A stretch of 64,000 nt of DNA from Phoronis australis (lineage: Eukaryota > Phoronida > Phoronidae), in assembly GCA_002633005.1 (NCBI GenBank), contig NMRA01000370.1, positions 64,229-128,228 of the forward strand, read 5' to 3'. Position numbers and translations under genes: made by a program. Below the pieces are notes generated by a model. The model did no database searches. It was not told the DNA's origin and saw only the letters and a program-made list of their open reading frames with translations. Position 1 is the stretch's first letter. The number at the start of each line of letters is the position of its first letter. Shown one piece after another: positions 51,301 through 57,002 of the stretch.

Positions 51301-52858
51301 CAGAAACATCAATGTTGGGTGGTACTACGAGTCTTTCTCAAAGTGATGTTAATGTCTCTCTCAACAACGGAGATGGCGACAGTACTCAGGAAGCATTGTT
51401 ACTCGACGATGAGGATTTCAACTTGTCTGAGGACATGACTTCAATGTCATCTTTGATAGGCTGGGATCGTGTGCCGACAGATGACACTAATGTGACCTCT
51501 GGTGCGAGGCCGCTATTGAACCTGAAGGGCAAGGGAATGAAAGTGACATTCGCGGAACTTTTTGTGGATGTTTGTCCGCTTAGTCTGAGGTGGAGGCAGA
51601 ACCAGACTGGAGTGGGTGTGACAACGATGATTGTGCGCGAACCTGAGGAAGTGACTGACAGCCAGGTTGAGGAGGGTGGATCGCCAAGTGTAGACATGGA
51701 CAATGAGACTGCGAGCGATAAATCATCATTAGAAGAGAGAGATCTTGAATCGCACGACTGTAAAGATGAAAAGAAAGACGGGAAAAGAGAAAGGACGGTC
51801 AGTTTCGCGGACGAAGTTAATGTTTTCAGTGCTAATGATGATCAGATGAATGCTTTGAGCTGTGTCATGAGGGGAAACAGTATACAGAGGACAGACATTG
51901 ATTTCATCTTCAAACACTTGCTCTCATCTTCGGAAGCCATTTTGGATCCTGGGGTCATCAAGTGCATTAAGGAGTCATTAACAGCAGCTCAGCCTGCTGA
52001 TTTATCGTTTGAAGAGTTCGCGCGGGACTGCACAGGGCTTGATGATGGAGAGCTTGCCGCAATGACAGACATGTTCTCGATGATCCAAAAAGCTGGAGAA
52101 CTTGGTGTGGACTATCAAAGTGTGATTGTAAGTTGCAATGTCTTCAGTATATTTTTAATTACCAAAAATTAATAAAATAATCTATAAAATTTGGCAAGTC
52201 TGGCCACAAATCGATCCGTGATTGTTTTGCGTCAGACACGTTCAAGTTGTTATTCATACATTCTGAAGGTGGCGCTGATTTTCTGGTTGTCAGAAACAAT
52301 CAACATGACATGCATCAAACTATTGCTAAAACAGAGCTGCAGTATTTTTCTACAGAAAAAATCAACTGAGACAAATCCTAGATATTTTATGTCTGTTGTC
52401 CCTATGAAATAGTAAAAACAGATGAATTGAATTTGCTAATTTACAATAATATTCAAAACAAGCTCCATTCCAAGAAACTTAAGTAAAATAAGTACATTGT
52501 TGACTTGAGTCTGTTTTAACTTTCAAAATTTTAAACTTCCACATCTGGTAAGTTAGGAATAAATTACCAAAAACTTAAGTAAAACTTAAGATCACTCTCT
52601 TGGAACGGACTGAAGGCAAATTGAAGTTTTATCTTAAAATTGGCTTAAAGATTTGTTGTAGGTACATATTAAGTTTTCATGGAATGAGCCCCTGTAGAGC
52701 AGACATTGAATTAATTCATGAGACTAAAAAGTTGTAGCTGTTGAGCCATTTTTGTTTGAAAAGTATAGTCTCTAAATGTAATTTTGTTATTAAAGGAAAT
52801 GCAAGCATCAAGTGAAGAATCTTTGAAGTACTTAAATCTGATGCTAGAGGGCAGTGTG
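13431..52858 (+). CDS. GTF3C1: General transcription factor 3C subunit 1 (TFIIIC box-B-binding subunit), 33 exons traced
   Basis: The largest TFIIIC subunit binds the box B promoter of tRNA genes in the nucleus and helps recruit TFIIIB and RNA polymerase III. I traced 33 coding exons with GT-AG introns; their lengths sum to 5,160 nt (1,720 codons) and phase agrees at every junction. The N-terminus MATWFDMVLEEIALEGLDG matches the family start (EVALEGLDG in human). Colinear matches continue through YGYLPKLPR, LPLSIFVQIV, DPIKKH, NAGLDSQFTW and the acidic region in exon 32. Human GTF3C1 is about 2,109 residues. The last ~200 conserved residues (with the GRPWR-like motif) were not found, so the 3' end is unresolved: it may be diverged, interrupted by repeats in 53-61 kb, or beyond the window. 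Exon coordinates are in the block entries below. Confidence 0.95.
15850..15991. mobile_element. Palindromic MITE family M1, copy 1
   Basis: TTCAGTAACGCTAGGACCT at the left end is the inverse of AGGTCCTAGCGTTACTGAA at the right end. The interior also pairs partly (TAGCTAAAATGTAGCC near the left; CTCGCGAAGTATTGC near the right). A second copy, reversed, is at 55990-56125. It is non-coding, so this is a non-autonomous DNA transposon. Confidence 0.85.
16632..16704 (-). repeat. tRNA-Ala-like module, inverted
   Basis: Read on the minus strand, GGGTCCCCAGTAGCTCAGTG starts an acceptor/D-arm-like region. CTAGA-CCAGCAA-TCTAG forms an anticodon-like stem and loop with AGC in the anticodon position. GTGGTTTGATTCCCAG is B-box-like. 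Base 33 is C rather than the usual U and the acceptor stem is not closed, so this is a tRNA-derived repeat and not a working tRNA gene. Confidence 0.65.
16713..16760 (+). repeat. Shared tail of the tRNA-like repeat, copy 1
   Basis: CAGTTGGGGTTCCTG followed by ATTTTTCTGTGTTTATTTGA recurs after the second tRNA module at about 16986-17022, in the same orientation. Here it follows an inverted tRNA module, so the left copy appears rearranged. Confidence 0.65.
16848..16882. repeat. Hairpin between the two tRNA-like modules
   Basis: TCCCATG pairs with CATGGGA around an inner GGCG-AAA-CGCC stem. The compact two-part hairpin lies between the inverted tRNA modules and may be part of the same repeat. 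Confidence 0.5.
16921..17022 (+). repeat. tRNA-Ala-like module with tail, copy 2
   Basis: GGGTCCTCAGTAGCTCAGTG gives an A-box-like start. The anticodon-like arm CTAGA-CCGGCAA-TCTAG follows with GGC in the anticodon position. The T-arm is degenerate (TGTGGTGCGATTTCCAG), and the same TTTTTCTGTGTTTATTTGAT tail as at 16713-16760 comes next. This is the normal head-tail order of a tRNA-derived SINE. Confidence 0.65.
17380..17805 (+). repeat. Dispersed repeat R1, copy A
   Basis: Family landmarks in order: GAAACTCTGTAGAACTTGAT, a GGTCATGTGACC-like site, AAATTTAGCAAAAATGAAGG, GTACATTGATAG, TCTGAGTGTTTCATA, TTTCTGAGATATGATG and GGTCCTGCATAACC. Within it, a ~41-bp segment containing CTGTAGTGCAC is tandemly duplicated at 17640-17721. 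Copies of R1 recur throughout the GTF3C1 introns. Confidence 0.75.
20609..20935. mobile_element. MITE family M2, copy 1 plus an extra arm
   Basis: ACTTAAGACAGAAATTTGGT at 20617-20638 faces its inverse ACCAAATTTCTGTCTTA at 20832-20848, giving terminal inverted repeats around a ~190-bp core. A third arm in direct orientation follows at 20886-20928, next to CTGTTTCATGAAC. It sits in GTF3C1 intron 3. Related copies lie at 39731-39823 and 46985-47288. Confidence 0.7.
21440..21892 (+). repeat. Dispersed repeat R1, copy B
   Basis: Same order of landmarks as copy A: GACAGTAGAAAGTTCATAGA, GGGTCACGTAACGTGTC, AAAGTACATTGATAGCAGAA, TCTGAATGTTTCGTATGAAT and AAGGTCCTAAATAACC. It lies in GTF3C1 intron 4. 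Confidence 0.75.
22114..24883 (+). CDS. GTF3C1: GTF3C1 exons 5-8 (B-block-binding region)
   Basis: Coding exons 22114-22216, 23799-23987, 24313-24416 and 24807-24883 encode about residues 176-333. Exons 5-6 correspond to the B-block_TFIIIC region of the family: RHQGEISLRLSQAIK, then KFVYAKVGKDGKKIRTTVAL and LPRFYVNRLSHNLSQAQR (human RWQGELQRDL... and LNRFHVDRRS). Exons 7-8 carry LRKICSS...TRTVKELYPE and VRLVKLLKERIQDDEDSDSE (human [21 protein letters not shown]). Exon 5 also contains the DNA string GCCACCAGGGGGAGA (22119-22133), a near-consensus CTCF core. Confidence 0.95.
23030..23215 (-). repeat. Dispersed repeat R1, copy C (inverted, truncated)
   Basis: Reverse-orientation landmarks: GTGATCACGTGACCCAATTG, then AATTCTACAGGCTTTCTGCT and TTTTGTAGGTGTTTGGCTAA. 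Only the part corresponding to the front of R1 is present. It lies in GTF3C1 intron 5. Confidence 0.65.
23213..23414 (+). repeat. Tandem duplication, 101-bp unit x2
   Basis: The block starting ACAGACTTGTGGATAAACTC and ending GATGCTGACTGCYACATGTA occurs twice, offset by 101 bases, with only two or three differences. This is a recent tandem duplication in GTF3C1 intron 5, immediately beside R1 copy C. Confidence 0.9.
23442..23512 (+). repeat. tRNA-like fragment
   Basis: TCTCGATGGCTCATTGGACT is A-box-like and GGTTTGAGTCACACTC is B-box-like, spaced roughly as in a tRNA. No convincing acceptor stem is present. It is probably the head of a tRNA-derived SINE. Confidence 0.45.
25955..28519 (+). CDS. 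GTF3C1: GTF3C1 exons 9-12 (winged-helix region)
   Basis: Coding exons 25955-26177, 26740-26822, 27557-27673 and 28431-28519 encode about residues 334-504. Exon 9 has YVYHLLECLEQRGPEGIPS followed by ARLIRKFFCR, matching human YDLIERRGTKGISQ...CRLLQRFK, a winged-helix-type segment. Exon 11 is short and Lys-rich (KKKGPKKTAQKS). Exon 12 is identified by phase and by RLRRMGLTLDTVKKEGFIEK, aligned with human [20 protein letters not shown]; its similarity is the weakest of this block, but splice sites and phase are clean. Confidence 0.9.
28204..28263. repeat. Short foldback repeat, copy 2
   Basis: TTTTGAGAACCAGTTT faces AAACTGGTTCTCAAAA across a ~27-base loop containing TTTAGTGGAG. The stem extends outward with CTGATATAAT / ATTATATATCAG. 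The design is the same as at 5118-5175. It lies in GTF3C1 intron 11. Confidence 0.75.
29344..29506. mobile_element. MITE with CRE-bearing ends and a telomere-like core
   Basis: GAGCAAAGTCAGAAGGAAG-TGACGTCACA at the left is the inverse of TGTGACGTCATTTCC...TTCTGATTCTGCTC at the right, so each arm carries a TGACGTCA palindrome (29363-29370 and 29473-29480). The core between the arms contains irregular TAACCCT-like steps (CTTAACCC, TGTAACCCTATCC, GCTAACCCC). It ends about 60 bases before GTF3C1 exon 13. Confidence 0.75.
29565..33017 (+). CDS. GTF3C1: GTF3C1 exons 13-15
   Basis: Coding exons 29565-29711, 31488-31613 and 32976-33017 encode residues 505-609. Exon 13: EVMCRKSLNSLLSAMAQDKL (human [20 protein letters not shown]). 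Exon 14: an ISFVCG...SDENPEFSKYIDNVK stretch aligned with human [24 protein letters not shown]. Exon 15 is a 42-nt microexon encoding RPPPVPLPEVVIDN, a Pro-rich linker. All three are phase 0 at both ends, so each could be skipped without shifting the frame. Confidence 0.93.
29839..30342. mobile_element. TIR element of 504 bp (CAGGGCTTGGAA ends)
   Basis: CAGGGCTTGGAAT at 29839 is inverted at 30331-30342 (TTCCAAGCCCTG). Both ends continue with ACGCGGA-type sequence, and TTTCCGC recurs several times inside. The CAGGGC ends resemble those of hAT-like elements, but I see no clear 8-bp target duplication. The frames inside (29801-30169, 30009-30218) are not recognisable as transposase. Confidence 0.65.
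31735..32370. repeat. Dispersed repeat R2 (CTAGTGG family), cluster 1
   Basis: Successive segments end in GTGGTGTCCTCTTGCGGCAA, AGCACCCCCTTGTGGCAT, TGGTGTCCCCTAGTGGTAG and ACTGTCCCCTAGTGGCC, with related intervening text such as GATTACTGTGGCCCCTTCTA. The same repeating design occurs at 49270-49930. It lies in GTF3C1 intron 14 and is non-coding. Confidence 0.6.
32510..32965 (+). repeat. Dispersed repeat R1, copy D
   Basis: Landmarks: CCAAATGTCTACAAAACTAT, AAAGCCTGTAGAATTTGATT, GAGTCAGGTGACAC, AAAATTTAGCAAATATGAAA, GTATCAATAACATGACCA and AACATTCTGTAAAGTG. The copy runs up to the acceptor of GTF3C1 exon 15. Confidence 0.7.
33111..33340 (+). repeat. TTCA-rich tandem array, with a 33-bp unit x3 at its end
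   Basis: The array is built from ATTCATTCAGT-like steps. Its right end is a clean 33-bp unit beginning ATCATTACAGTCATTCA at 33249, 33282 and 33315. Since 33 is a multiple of three, it creates a spurious repetitive open frame (ITVIHLFIQS). Confidence 0.8.
33844..37522 (+). CDS. GTF3C1: GTF3C1 exons 16-19 (conserved central region)
   Basis: Coding exons 33844-34033, 34688-34791, 36043-36237 and 37336-37522 encode about residues 610-835. Best conserved stretches: IAYGYLPKLPRTELVHKVLF (human LGFLPKMPRLRVVHMFLW), YVYVDDDTYKRFMAPIPLQ, QLVDIVNALPLSIFVQIVRV, LLDYLTDPIKKHYPLPYLP with LCQMGLLTFCQGP, and SLNSFADLDNYWIDLRSICVQ (human [20 protein letters not shown]). Introns 16-18 are 0.7-1.3 kb and contain an R1 fragment near 34150-34330. 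Confidence 0.95.
34150..34330 (+). repeat. Dispersed repeat R1, copy E (truncated)
   Basis: Contains AGTCAAATATCTACAGAACT, GGAAGCCTTCAGAATTT, TTCATGTGACCATGTC, GGTACATTGATACCAAA and ACGGTATCCATAC in the family order. The rear half of the repeat is missing. Confidence 0.65.
37521..37707 (+). repeat. 20-bp direct repeat at the GTF3C1 exon 19 donor
   Basis: AGGTCAGAGGTCATTTTACC occurs at 37521-37540, spanning the exon 19/intron 19 boundary, and again at 37688-37707 inside the same 214-nt intron. The second copy does not work as an exon start in the needed phase because it soon meets a stop. The acceptor TTTTAG at 37736 fits instead. Confidence 0.75.
37737..42032 (+). CDS. GTF3C1: GTF3C1 exons 20-24 (basic linker region)
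   Basis: Coding exons 37737-37884, 39012-39061, 40127-40237, 40989-41075 and 41934-42032 encode about residues 835-999. Exon 20 ends with VPGNGRGNAGLDSQFTW (human IPGDGLGAAGLDSSF). Exon 21 encodes YKPHVWLGTRTDPSAT. Exons 22-24 are Lys/Ser-rich and low in complexity (AKKSKLSASKKSQKSS; KGGKGMKRKLESQ; KVKRKGILKVAK...EKRKRVKYG), matching the basic linker in vertebrate GTF3C1. Homology alone is weak there; consistent phase and splice signals carry the calls. Confidence 0.88.
38301..38480 (+). repeat. Minisatellite, 20-bp unit x9 with higher-order structure
   Basis: Nine exact 20-base units alternate between TGGAGAATAGTTACCAGTAG-type and TTAAGAATAGTTACCAGTAG-type. The odd units themselves alternate TGGAG and TGGAC, so the true period is 80 bp, repeated about twice. 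The array is followed by TGTGGGTTCGATTCCTCG, which resembles a tRNA T-arm/B box. It lies in GTF3C1 intron 20. Confidence 0.95.
39731..39823. mobile_element. Short MITE of family M2, 93 bp
   Basis: GGGGTCTGTTTCATGAAA faces TTTTCATGAAACATGCCCC. The interior has TTAAAGACAGAAATTGGGTC, the M2 landmark seen at 20609-20935. It is an internally deleted copy in GTF3C1 intron 21. Confidence 0.7.
39850..39994. mobile_element. hAT-type TIR remnant, 145 bp (CAGTGGCRGAT ends)
   Basis: CAGTGGCAGATTTAG at the left and ATCCTGGATCCACCCCTG at the right form imperfect inverted ends of the CAGTGGCGGATC type. A similar end (TCCTAGATCCGCCACTG) is seen at 55747-55763. No target-site duplication is clear. Confidence 0.5.
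41340..41690 (+). repeat. Degenerate minisatellite (TGGCTCATCACA)
   Basis: About ten irregularly spaced copies of GGCTCATCACA, with GGTGGCACATG-like spacers, fill this 350-bp stretch of GTF3C1 intron 23. The units are diverged and of unequal length, so the array is old. Confidence 0.8.
42545..43075 (-). repeat. Dispersed repeat R1, copy F, split by a SINE
   Basis: Reverse-orientation landmarks: AAACATTATATCTCAGAAAT, GGCTGATCACATTCACATCA, then after the SINE CTTTGTGCACTGTCCTACAA, TTGTGTGAGGGGCTGTCAAC and GAAAAAAATCAAAAGTTGCA. The front half is absent. The inserted SINE at 42650-42892 shows that R1 is older than that SINE insertion. Confidence 0.75.
42650..42892 (-). mobile_element. tRNA-derived SINE, copy 2, with target-site duplication
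   Basis: On the minus strand: tRNA-like head GGCGGTGTGGCCTAGTGTGA, good B box GTGTTCGAGTCCCACC, a body shared with copies at 326-507 and 60618-60830, a terminal hairpin GTCTGGTACAGCGTGTACCAGAC-like arm pair (GTCTGGTACA / TGTACCAGAC), and a T-rich 3' tail. A 10-bp duplication AGGTGTCATG flanks it (42640-42649 and 42893-42902). It interrupts R1 copy F in GTF3C1 intron 24. Confidence 0.88.
43167..46305 (+). CDS. GTF3C1: GTF3C1 exons 25-28
   Basis: Coding exons 43167-43249, 44563-44682, 45465-45578 and 46205-46305 encode residues 1000 to about 1139. Exons 25-26 carry FSLGEDSL then ILLGHVTSRVLSTLTGF and YAPWVVLRDLIHSYS, matching human SMQEDGLLVLCRIASNVLN...TWQVVRDILH. Exon 27 has LARRCKNLMKDV and CTIYINEALQDE (human GRRARYIVKN, CLAEVYQDKAL). 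Exon 28 begins EICAKFSTRYKMTQ. Exons 26 and 27 are phase 0 at both ends. Confidence 0.93.
46985..47288. mobile_element. MITE family M2, diverged copy
   Basis: CTTGAGAGTCAAGTCAGAAA with TTTGATCC...CTCCCATTTC at the left and AAATATCTGTCTTGAGCC at the right repeat the M2 arm pattern in inverted order. The copy is diverged and its exact ends are uncertain. It lies in GTF3C1 intron 28. Confidence 0.5.
47422..47434 (+). promoter_or_regulatory. CTCF-core-like site in GTF3C1 intron 28
   Basis: CCACTAGGGGGAG matches the CTCF core pattern (CCASYAGRKGGCR) except at the last positions. CTCF is conserved across bilaterians. Binding is an inference; the same core occurs many times in R2 repeats of this window. 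Confidence 0.35.
47719..50218 (+). CDS. GTF3C1: GTF3C1 exons 29-31
   Basis: Coding exons 47719-47884, 48373-48584 and 50041-50218 encode about residues 1139-1324. Exon 29: DLPDTLQELYNLFDLEEAV then DDIKLNVLITVIA (human IPDTLQELFARYRVL and DDIHFLVLQNLIQ). Exon 30: FEMYKLFSQYPENLLSRAVD (human FRLYREYKDHVLVKAFME). Exon 31: DYYSHIFTIKSSKFPNTLYR and CGYTCGIITLAAMNK (human YYRIFTWRFPSTICTE and VAVLTLFSLGLI). Intron 30 carries the R2 cluster, which ends about 110 bases before exon 31. Confidence 0.95.
49270..49930. repeat. Dispersed repeat R2, cluster 2 (two long units)
   Basis: Two ~220-bp units, 49270-49495 and 49715-49930, share in order: GACGACGACTTTCAG / GACGACAACTTTCAG, AATGCTGTG, CCCCTAGTG, TTTCTCT.AAG, ATAGCTTTCTGTTAA, GAAACGGTGATATTTT, TGGATTCGA and CCATCTAGTGGCC. 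A third related stretch (CACCTCCTAGTGGCAG) lies between them. Minus-strand frames through the two units yield similar peptides (ITVSLTESYL), which follows from the duplication. Confidence 0.85.
50545..50650 (-). repeat. Dispersed repeat R1, copy G (fragment)
   Basis: AAGGTTGTGTAAGACCCTAG, GGAACATCATATCTCAGAAC and GAGATGATCAGGTTAGA correspond to the rear end of R1 in reverse. A further diverged relative (GGAACACATCTCAGGAATGG) lies at about 50910-50945 just before exon 32. Confidence 0.5.
51003..52858 (+). CDS. GTF3C1: GTF3C1 exons 32-33 (large acidic exon and last exon found)
   Basis: Exon 32 (51003-52127) is 1,125 nt, far longer than the other exons here (42-223 nt). It starts VDIKIELLKEVLAQREMSDG, runs through a Ser/Thr/Asp-rich, probably disordered insert with LLLDDEDFNLSEDMTSMSS, then FAELFVDVCPLSLRWRQ, another acidic stretch, and ends with FIFKHLLSS...SFEEFARDCTGLDDGELAAM, matching human FTKLINPQ...[22 protein letters not shown]. 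Exon 33 (52796-52858) encodes EMQASSEESLKYLNLMLEGSV. Both are phase 0. Exon 33 rests on clean splice signals, phase and a modest match to human FADCIQALLEQHQVLEV. Confidence 0.88.
52461..52694. mobile_element. MITE with CATTCCAWGAAA ends
   Basis: AGCTCCATTCCAAGAAACTT at the left is the approximate inverse of AAGTTTTCATGGAATGAGCC at the right. TTAAGTAAAA and TTTATCTTAA pair further in. It lies in the intron between GTF3C1 exons 32 and 33. Confidence 0.6.
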
Positions 52859-53308
52859 GTGAGTAGTCAAATGAGTGCTTTTATACACACCTTCTCAGGG
52901 GTTGTGATGGTAGTCTAGTAGCTTACAAGTTGTCAAGATCACGCAAAATCACCTTGGTCATAGTCTGCAAAGTCTCGTTAGGGTTTTGTGAGTGAGGTTT
53001 AGACTTTACTCAAACCGTGCGTAAGCACACTTACAAAATGGCCGCCTCCAAACATGACTGGTTGACCGCATGTTGTGAACACATCCACTACCACTAGAAA
53101 CTGTAGGAACATCGCATTTATCCACATTCACTCTTATCAGGCTTCTATTGTGAGTTAGCATGTGTGAATAATTGGCTGATAAGCCACCTCTAGAACTACT
53201 TTTGGCTGAATGGATGACCAGGCCATAAAATGATAATTAGCCAAGACCAGTTACTAATGCAACAAAGAATAATGTCGTAGTATCACCTAGCCTTGGTGGA
53301 AAGTTGTA

Positions 53309-53940
53309 TACTGTATTCGCTCTAATAAACGCTTAGAAAAATTCATTTCATGGGGAGGGGACTCTTATTGTAGCCTAAGGCAGTTGAAACCCAGTTTCCA
53401 AAACGGGTAAAATCGGAAGCTAGGATTCATCAAATTTACGCTCTGTGACATATTTGTAGCCTTTGACAGTCTTTCTACAAAGTTGTGGTGCATTGCTATC
53501 AACTCTGTTGTTAAATTACGATCATTTTTCAAAAAATTGTGCTGAGATCCCAGGGCGAAAACTTGCCAACTGATACGTCGTTGAATTGCGATTGTCGATA
53601 GGAAAACTTGAATTCTTGAATAAAAAAATAGTTTCAACTCAACAAATTACCTGAAGTCTTCCTTATGTTTTACAATTTTTAAAGTTCATGTGGAGTCCAG
53701 ATTAATTGTGATTAAGTCCAAATCTGCGCTACATCGTACCCACAACACGAGAAAAATCTGTGGATGAACACACATGTTGTTGTCACGTGACGTTTGTTTT
53801 GAAGTTCATCTGCGTATATGAGAGTGAATGAACGAGCATGTGCGGGTCATCGACGACAGACTTTTTTGTTACAAAAGGCGGAGGATTATGCAAGAAAATG
53901 GCGTTTATTAGATTGTTTTTCACTTAAACGGCTGTAATGT
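53309..53940 (+). mobile_element. Truncated copy of the 1.4-kb TIR element (T1)
   Basis: The left end TACTGTATTCGCTCTAATAA is a variant of the T1 terminal repeat. Homology to 57003-57640 continues through GAAGCTAGGATTCATCAAAT, GGTGCATTGCTATCAA and TGTTGTTGTCACGTGACGTT. The right end of the element is missing or too diverged to see. Confidence 0.75.
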
Positions 53941-55746
53941 GCAAGGTGAGTGCCGGTTATCTCGCAGATTTTGTGTGCACAGGCCGACAGTCGTTAGCTC
54001 TAGCGTGGAGTAAAACATTAATAGTCCCGGCTCAATCTACATGTTGGTGACGAGGTGACGAGGTGAACTACCTGGGCTGTGTGAATTTTCTGGGTCTAAC
54101 AGAGACACTGACACAGTGGTCAGCCAGCTCACTGTATCAAGATTATCGTCAAAATCCAAATTCGTTTTATCATGTCCCTGTCAATAATAACGGCATGCTA
54201 AAATTTCTTAATGTTTGTACTTCAGGAACATAACAATCATGTGTTTTGTATACATACGCGCACGCCGCAGATCACATCTCGGAAATTTCCGATTTGACGG
54301 ATGATGAATGAGCACAATGAAATTCAACAACATCGTTTTACAGCTTGTAAGAATTATAGTTAACGTATTTTGAATATTGCAATGCATGTGTTCCAAACTC
54401 TAAATAACTTGGGTCCTACATTTTTGTATTTGTGCGCGCCAAATGAAAGTAATCGCGAGTGTTGCTGTGTTGCTAAATCTCTTATTCTAGACCAATTTGA
54501 AAAATTCAAAGTTGTACCAACATTTTTTCTCTCTTCTTTTCAAGTATTACACTCAAAATTATGTAAAATGCTCTCCGTAAAAAGTACGGTCATCTAGGCT
54601 AGATTGTAATCAGCTGATCGTATTTGCATGAGCAAAGCCAATTATCCTCGCTCGTGACTCGATGAATAGAGCAGCTAGGTGGGATCCCTTTGATCGTGAG
54701 CTGAGCACGACACAGCCAAGGTGGATAAATGCAGTCTAGTTCAATTGGCCAAACCCCACAGTTTTCCCTGATCAGTCGGATTTGTCAAGATCTCGTTTAG
54801 TAGGAGTGTTTATAGCATGCGTTGCATGGTAATGTTGAAATGCAGAAGCAAAATTTACACCCAGAGAAACATCACTGTGTCCATTGGTTAATTTGGGACA
54901 TCCCAGCGCGAGAGTCTCCCGAATGATTAGCGTATACTGAACACACAACCCCCTTCCTCTGTTCTCCTGTTCGGAGGTGACTGCACTGAGTTTCTCTTGC
55001 TCGCAGCAGCGTAAGTTATTAGTCCTCAGACCATAAGTGGTCAAATCGGCTGTCATCATGGTTCCCCGAATGAACCGTTGACCATGTTTGCAGTTAGTGA
55101 TTTCTGCTGATGCTTTGGAGCAGCACAGGCAATGGTCATGTCGCTGGTAAGGATCAAAGATCTTGATTGGCTGTGGTTTCAGTCTCGCTCAAAAAAGTTC
55201 TTGAAAATGCCTCTGTATCACTTCAGTGAATGTTTGTGTAATTGACCTATCGCCAGGATTATGACGGACGGCTTAATTGACCAATCAGAACTCAGCATTG
55301 TTGGCACACCTTCGTCTGCGTTTCCAAGCCGTCATTTTACCCGACAAACCACACGTAGTCGAGTAAAACTTACTTTAGTCTACAGCTCAAGAAATTGTCC
55401 GCTAAGAATGGGGAAACGGTGTTGATGTGGCGTGTGTAGCACCAACAGCCGTTATGCTGCTCCAGAATAATATCCCATCATTTTTTGGCATGTCCTAAGC
55501 CGAAAAATGATGTTGAAAAGCGTAAACTATCGATCAAACTGTACGGCCATACGAGCAGCTGAACTTAGCGATGTTGCTTGATACCTTGAAGGCTATAATA
55601 AACACAAATATATTAGTTCCAAGATACGAACTTTTCAGCTTGGTGGCTATGGTGCTGGGCTATCTCAGATTTTAACTCCCGAGTTTCCTACGTCTGGCCG
55701 CCTTTGTCTCGGCACCTGGCAACATATGTTGGGCCCCCTTGTGGTA

Positions 55747-55763
55747 TCCTAGATCCGCCACTG
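55747..55763. repeat. hAT-type terminal repeat remnant
   Basis: TCCTAGATCCGCCACTG matches the inverted end of CAGTGGCGGATC-type elements, as at 39850-39994. The partner end was not found. Confidence 0.4.
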
Positions 55764-55989
55764 AATTCCAGACATTAATTTGACTTAGACACAGCCCTAG
55801 ACCTACCTGAGCTAACTGTTTGCCTAGGACGAGACGAGTGTGTACCTGAGCTGTGAACATGAATTTTTTTATCAAAATATTTCGTTACAAGATTAGAAAA
55901 GCGTAAACAGTGCTATCGAGTCGACCTAGTCAGAGACTATAGTGCATATGTTGTCTGTAATCTATGACCTACTTTACTCCAGCCTGTCA

Positions 55990-56125
55990 TTCAGTAGTGC
56001 TAGGACCTTGCTAAAAAGCAAGACTTCGCGAGATTACGTGAGATATTGCCGTGTATTTTAAATAAGGTCAGGTGACTTTGGCTAAATTTTAGCTAGGTCC
56101 TAGCGTAGGTCCTAGCGTTACTGAA
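55990..56125. mobile_element. Palindromic MITE family M1, copy 2
   Basis: TTCAGTAGTGCTAGGACCTT at the left is inverted as AGGTCCTAGCGTTACTGAA at the right. The interior reads as the reverse of copy 1 (GCAAGACTTCGCGAGATTAC; TTTTAAATAAGGTCAGGTGA; TTTTAGCTAGGTCC). GTAGGTCCTAGC is locally repeated at the right end. Confidence 0.85.
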
Positions 56126-56648
56126 CGCAAGCCAGGAGTCCCACCAGTTGTGACCTACTTTTTATTTGGCGAAATTTAGCAGACGACAGAATAGAAATAT
56201 CGGTGAATCTTCAATGATTTTATTCGAAAAATCATGAAATCTATGGAATCGTACAGATAATTTGACTTTAAGGTACATACCCAGCTTTACATGAACATAT
56301 CGTATCAGTGGCCTTGTCATTTGTCAGGTGAAGGTAGCCCCGAGGCCGAGGGGTTCTTCAGATTTTCGCTGGCTCCTCGAGCACTTATTTTTTCATCGTC
56401 ACCTTCACAAATTCCCATATCATGAACATACGATTCTCTGTTGAAAAGCATCGCCTCTTGTCTGTGTCGAAGCGTTTTCAAATAGTGCAAAAACACTCAT
56501 CGATTCCACCAGGAACGTCGTTTAGCGACAGTGTATTTGCCTCTGACATCTCATTCGATTGTCGGGTATCACGTGACTTTTTGCATAAGGGCGGAGCTTG
56601 CGATAGGTCAATTGTGGTGTGTCATGCATGTATGTTCGCAGACTTATG

Positions 56649-56784
56649 TTGGAATACGTGTGCCTGTGTTAGAATACGTGTGCCTGTATTGGAATACGAG
56701 TGCCTGTGTTGGAATACGTGTGCCTGTGTTGGAATACGTGTGCCTGTGTTGGACTACGTGTGCCTGTGTTGGAATACGTGTGCG
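56649..56784 (+). repeat. Minisatellite, 20-bp unit x~6.7
   Basis: Units of GGAATACGTGTGCCTGTGTT start at 56651 and repeat every 20 bases to 56784 with scattered single changes (AGAATACG, GGACTACG). The array creates the Cys/Trp-rich open frames seen in two registers at 56422-56904, which are not genes. Confidence 0.95.
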
Positions 56785-57002
56785 CCCTATGATAGTTTGA
56801 GTATCAGGTCACTTAAAGCGGCTATAAGCCTGCCTGCCTTCAGGATAACTAGTTTTTGGTTTAGACCACTTACAGTTAGTCAAATTGTTCCTCAGTCAAA
56901 TTAGAACTGATTTAAGTGCTTCAAATACTTGGCAGTTGGTTATTGCTCAAGGGCGCCCATGGAAAGCAGTGAGAACTGCTGGGGCTACCCTCCGTGTAAA
57001 TA

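Noticed and set aside
54209-54300. Possible GTF3C1 exon after TACTTCAG (EHNNHVFCIHTRTP...)
   Set aside because: Stops after about 23 codons, no donor, and no match to the family C-terminus.
55084-55150. Possible small GTF3C1 exon between TTTGCAG and GTAAGG (LVISADALEQHRQWSCRW)
   Set aside because: Splice-like borders but no alignment to any GTF3C1 segment; single short exon by chance is likely.
56422-56904. 160-aa plus-strand frame (and an overlapping 89-aa frame) rich in Cys/Trp
   Set aside because: The reading frames are produced by the 20-bp minisatellite at 56649-56784; no homology outside the array.
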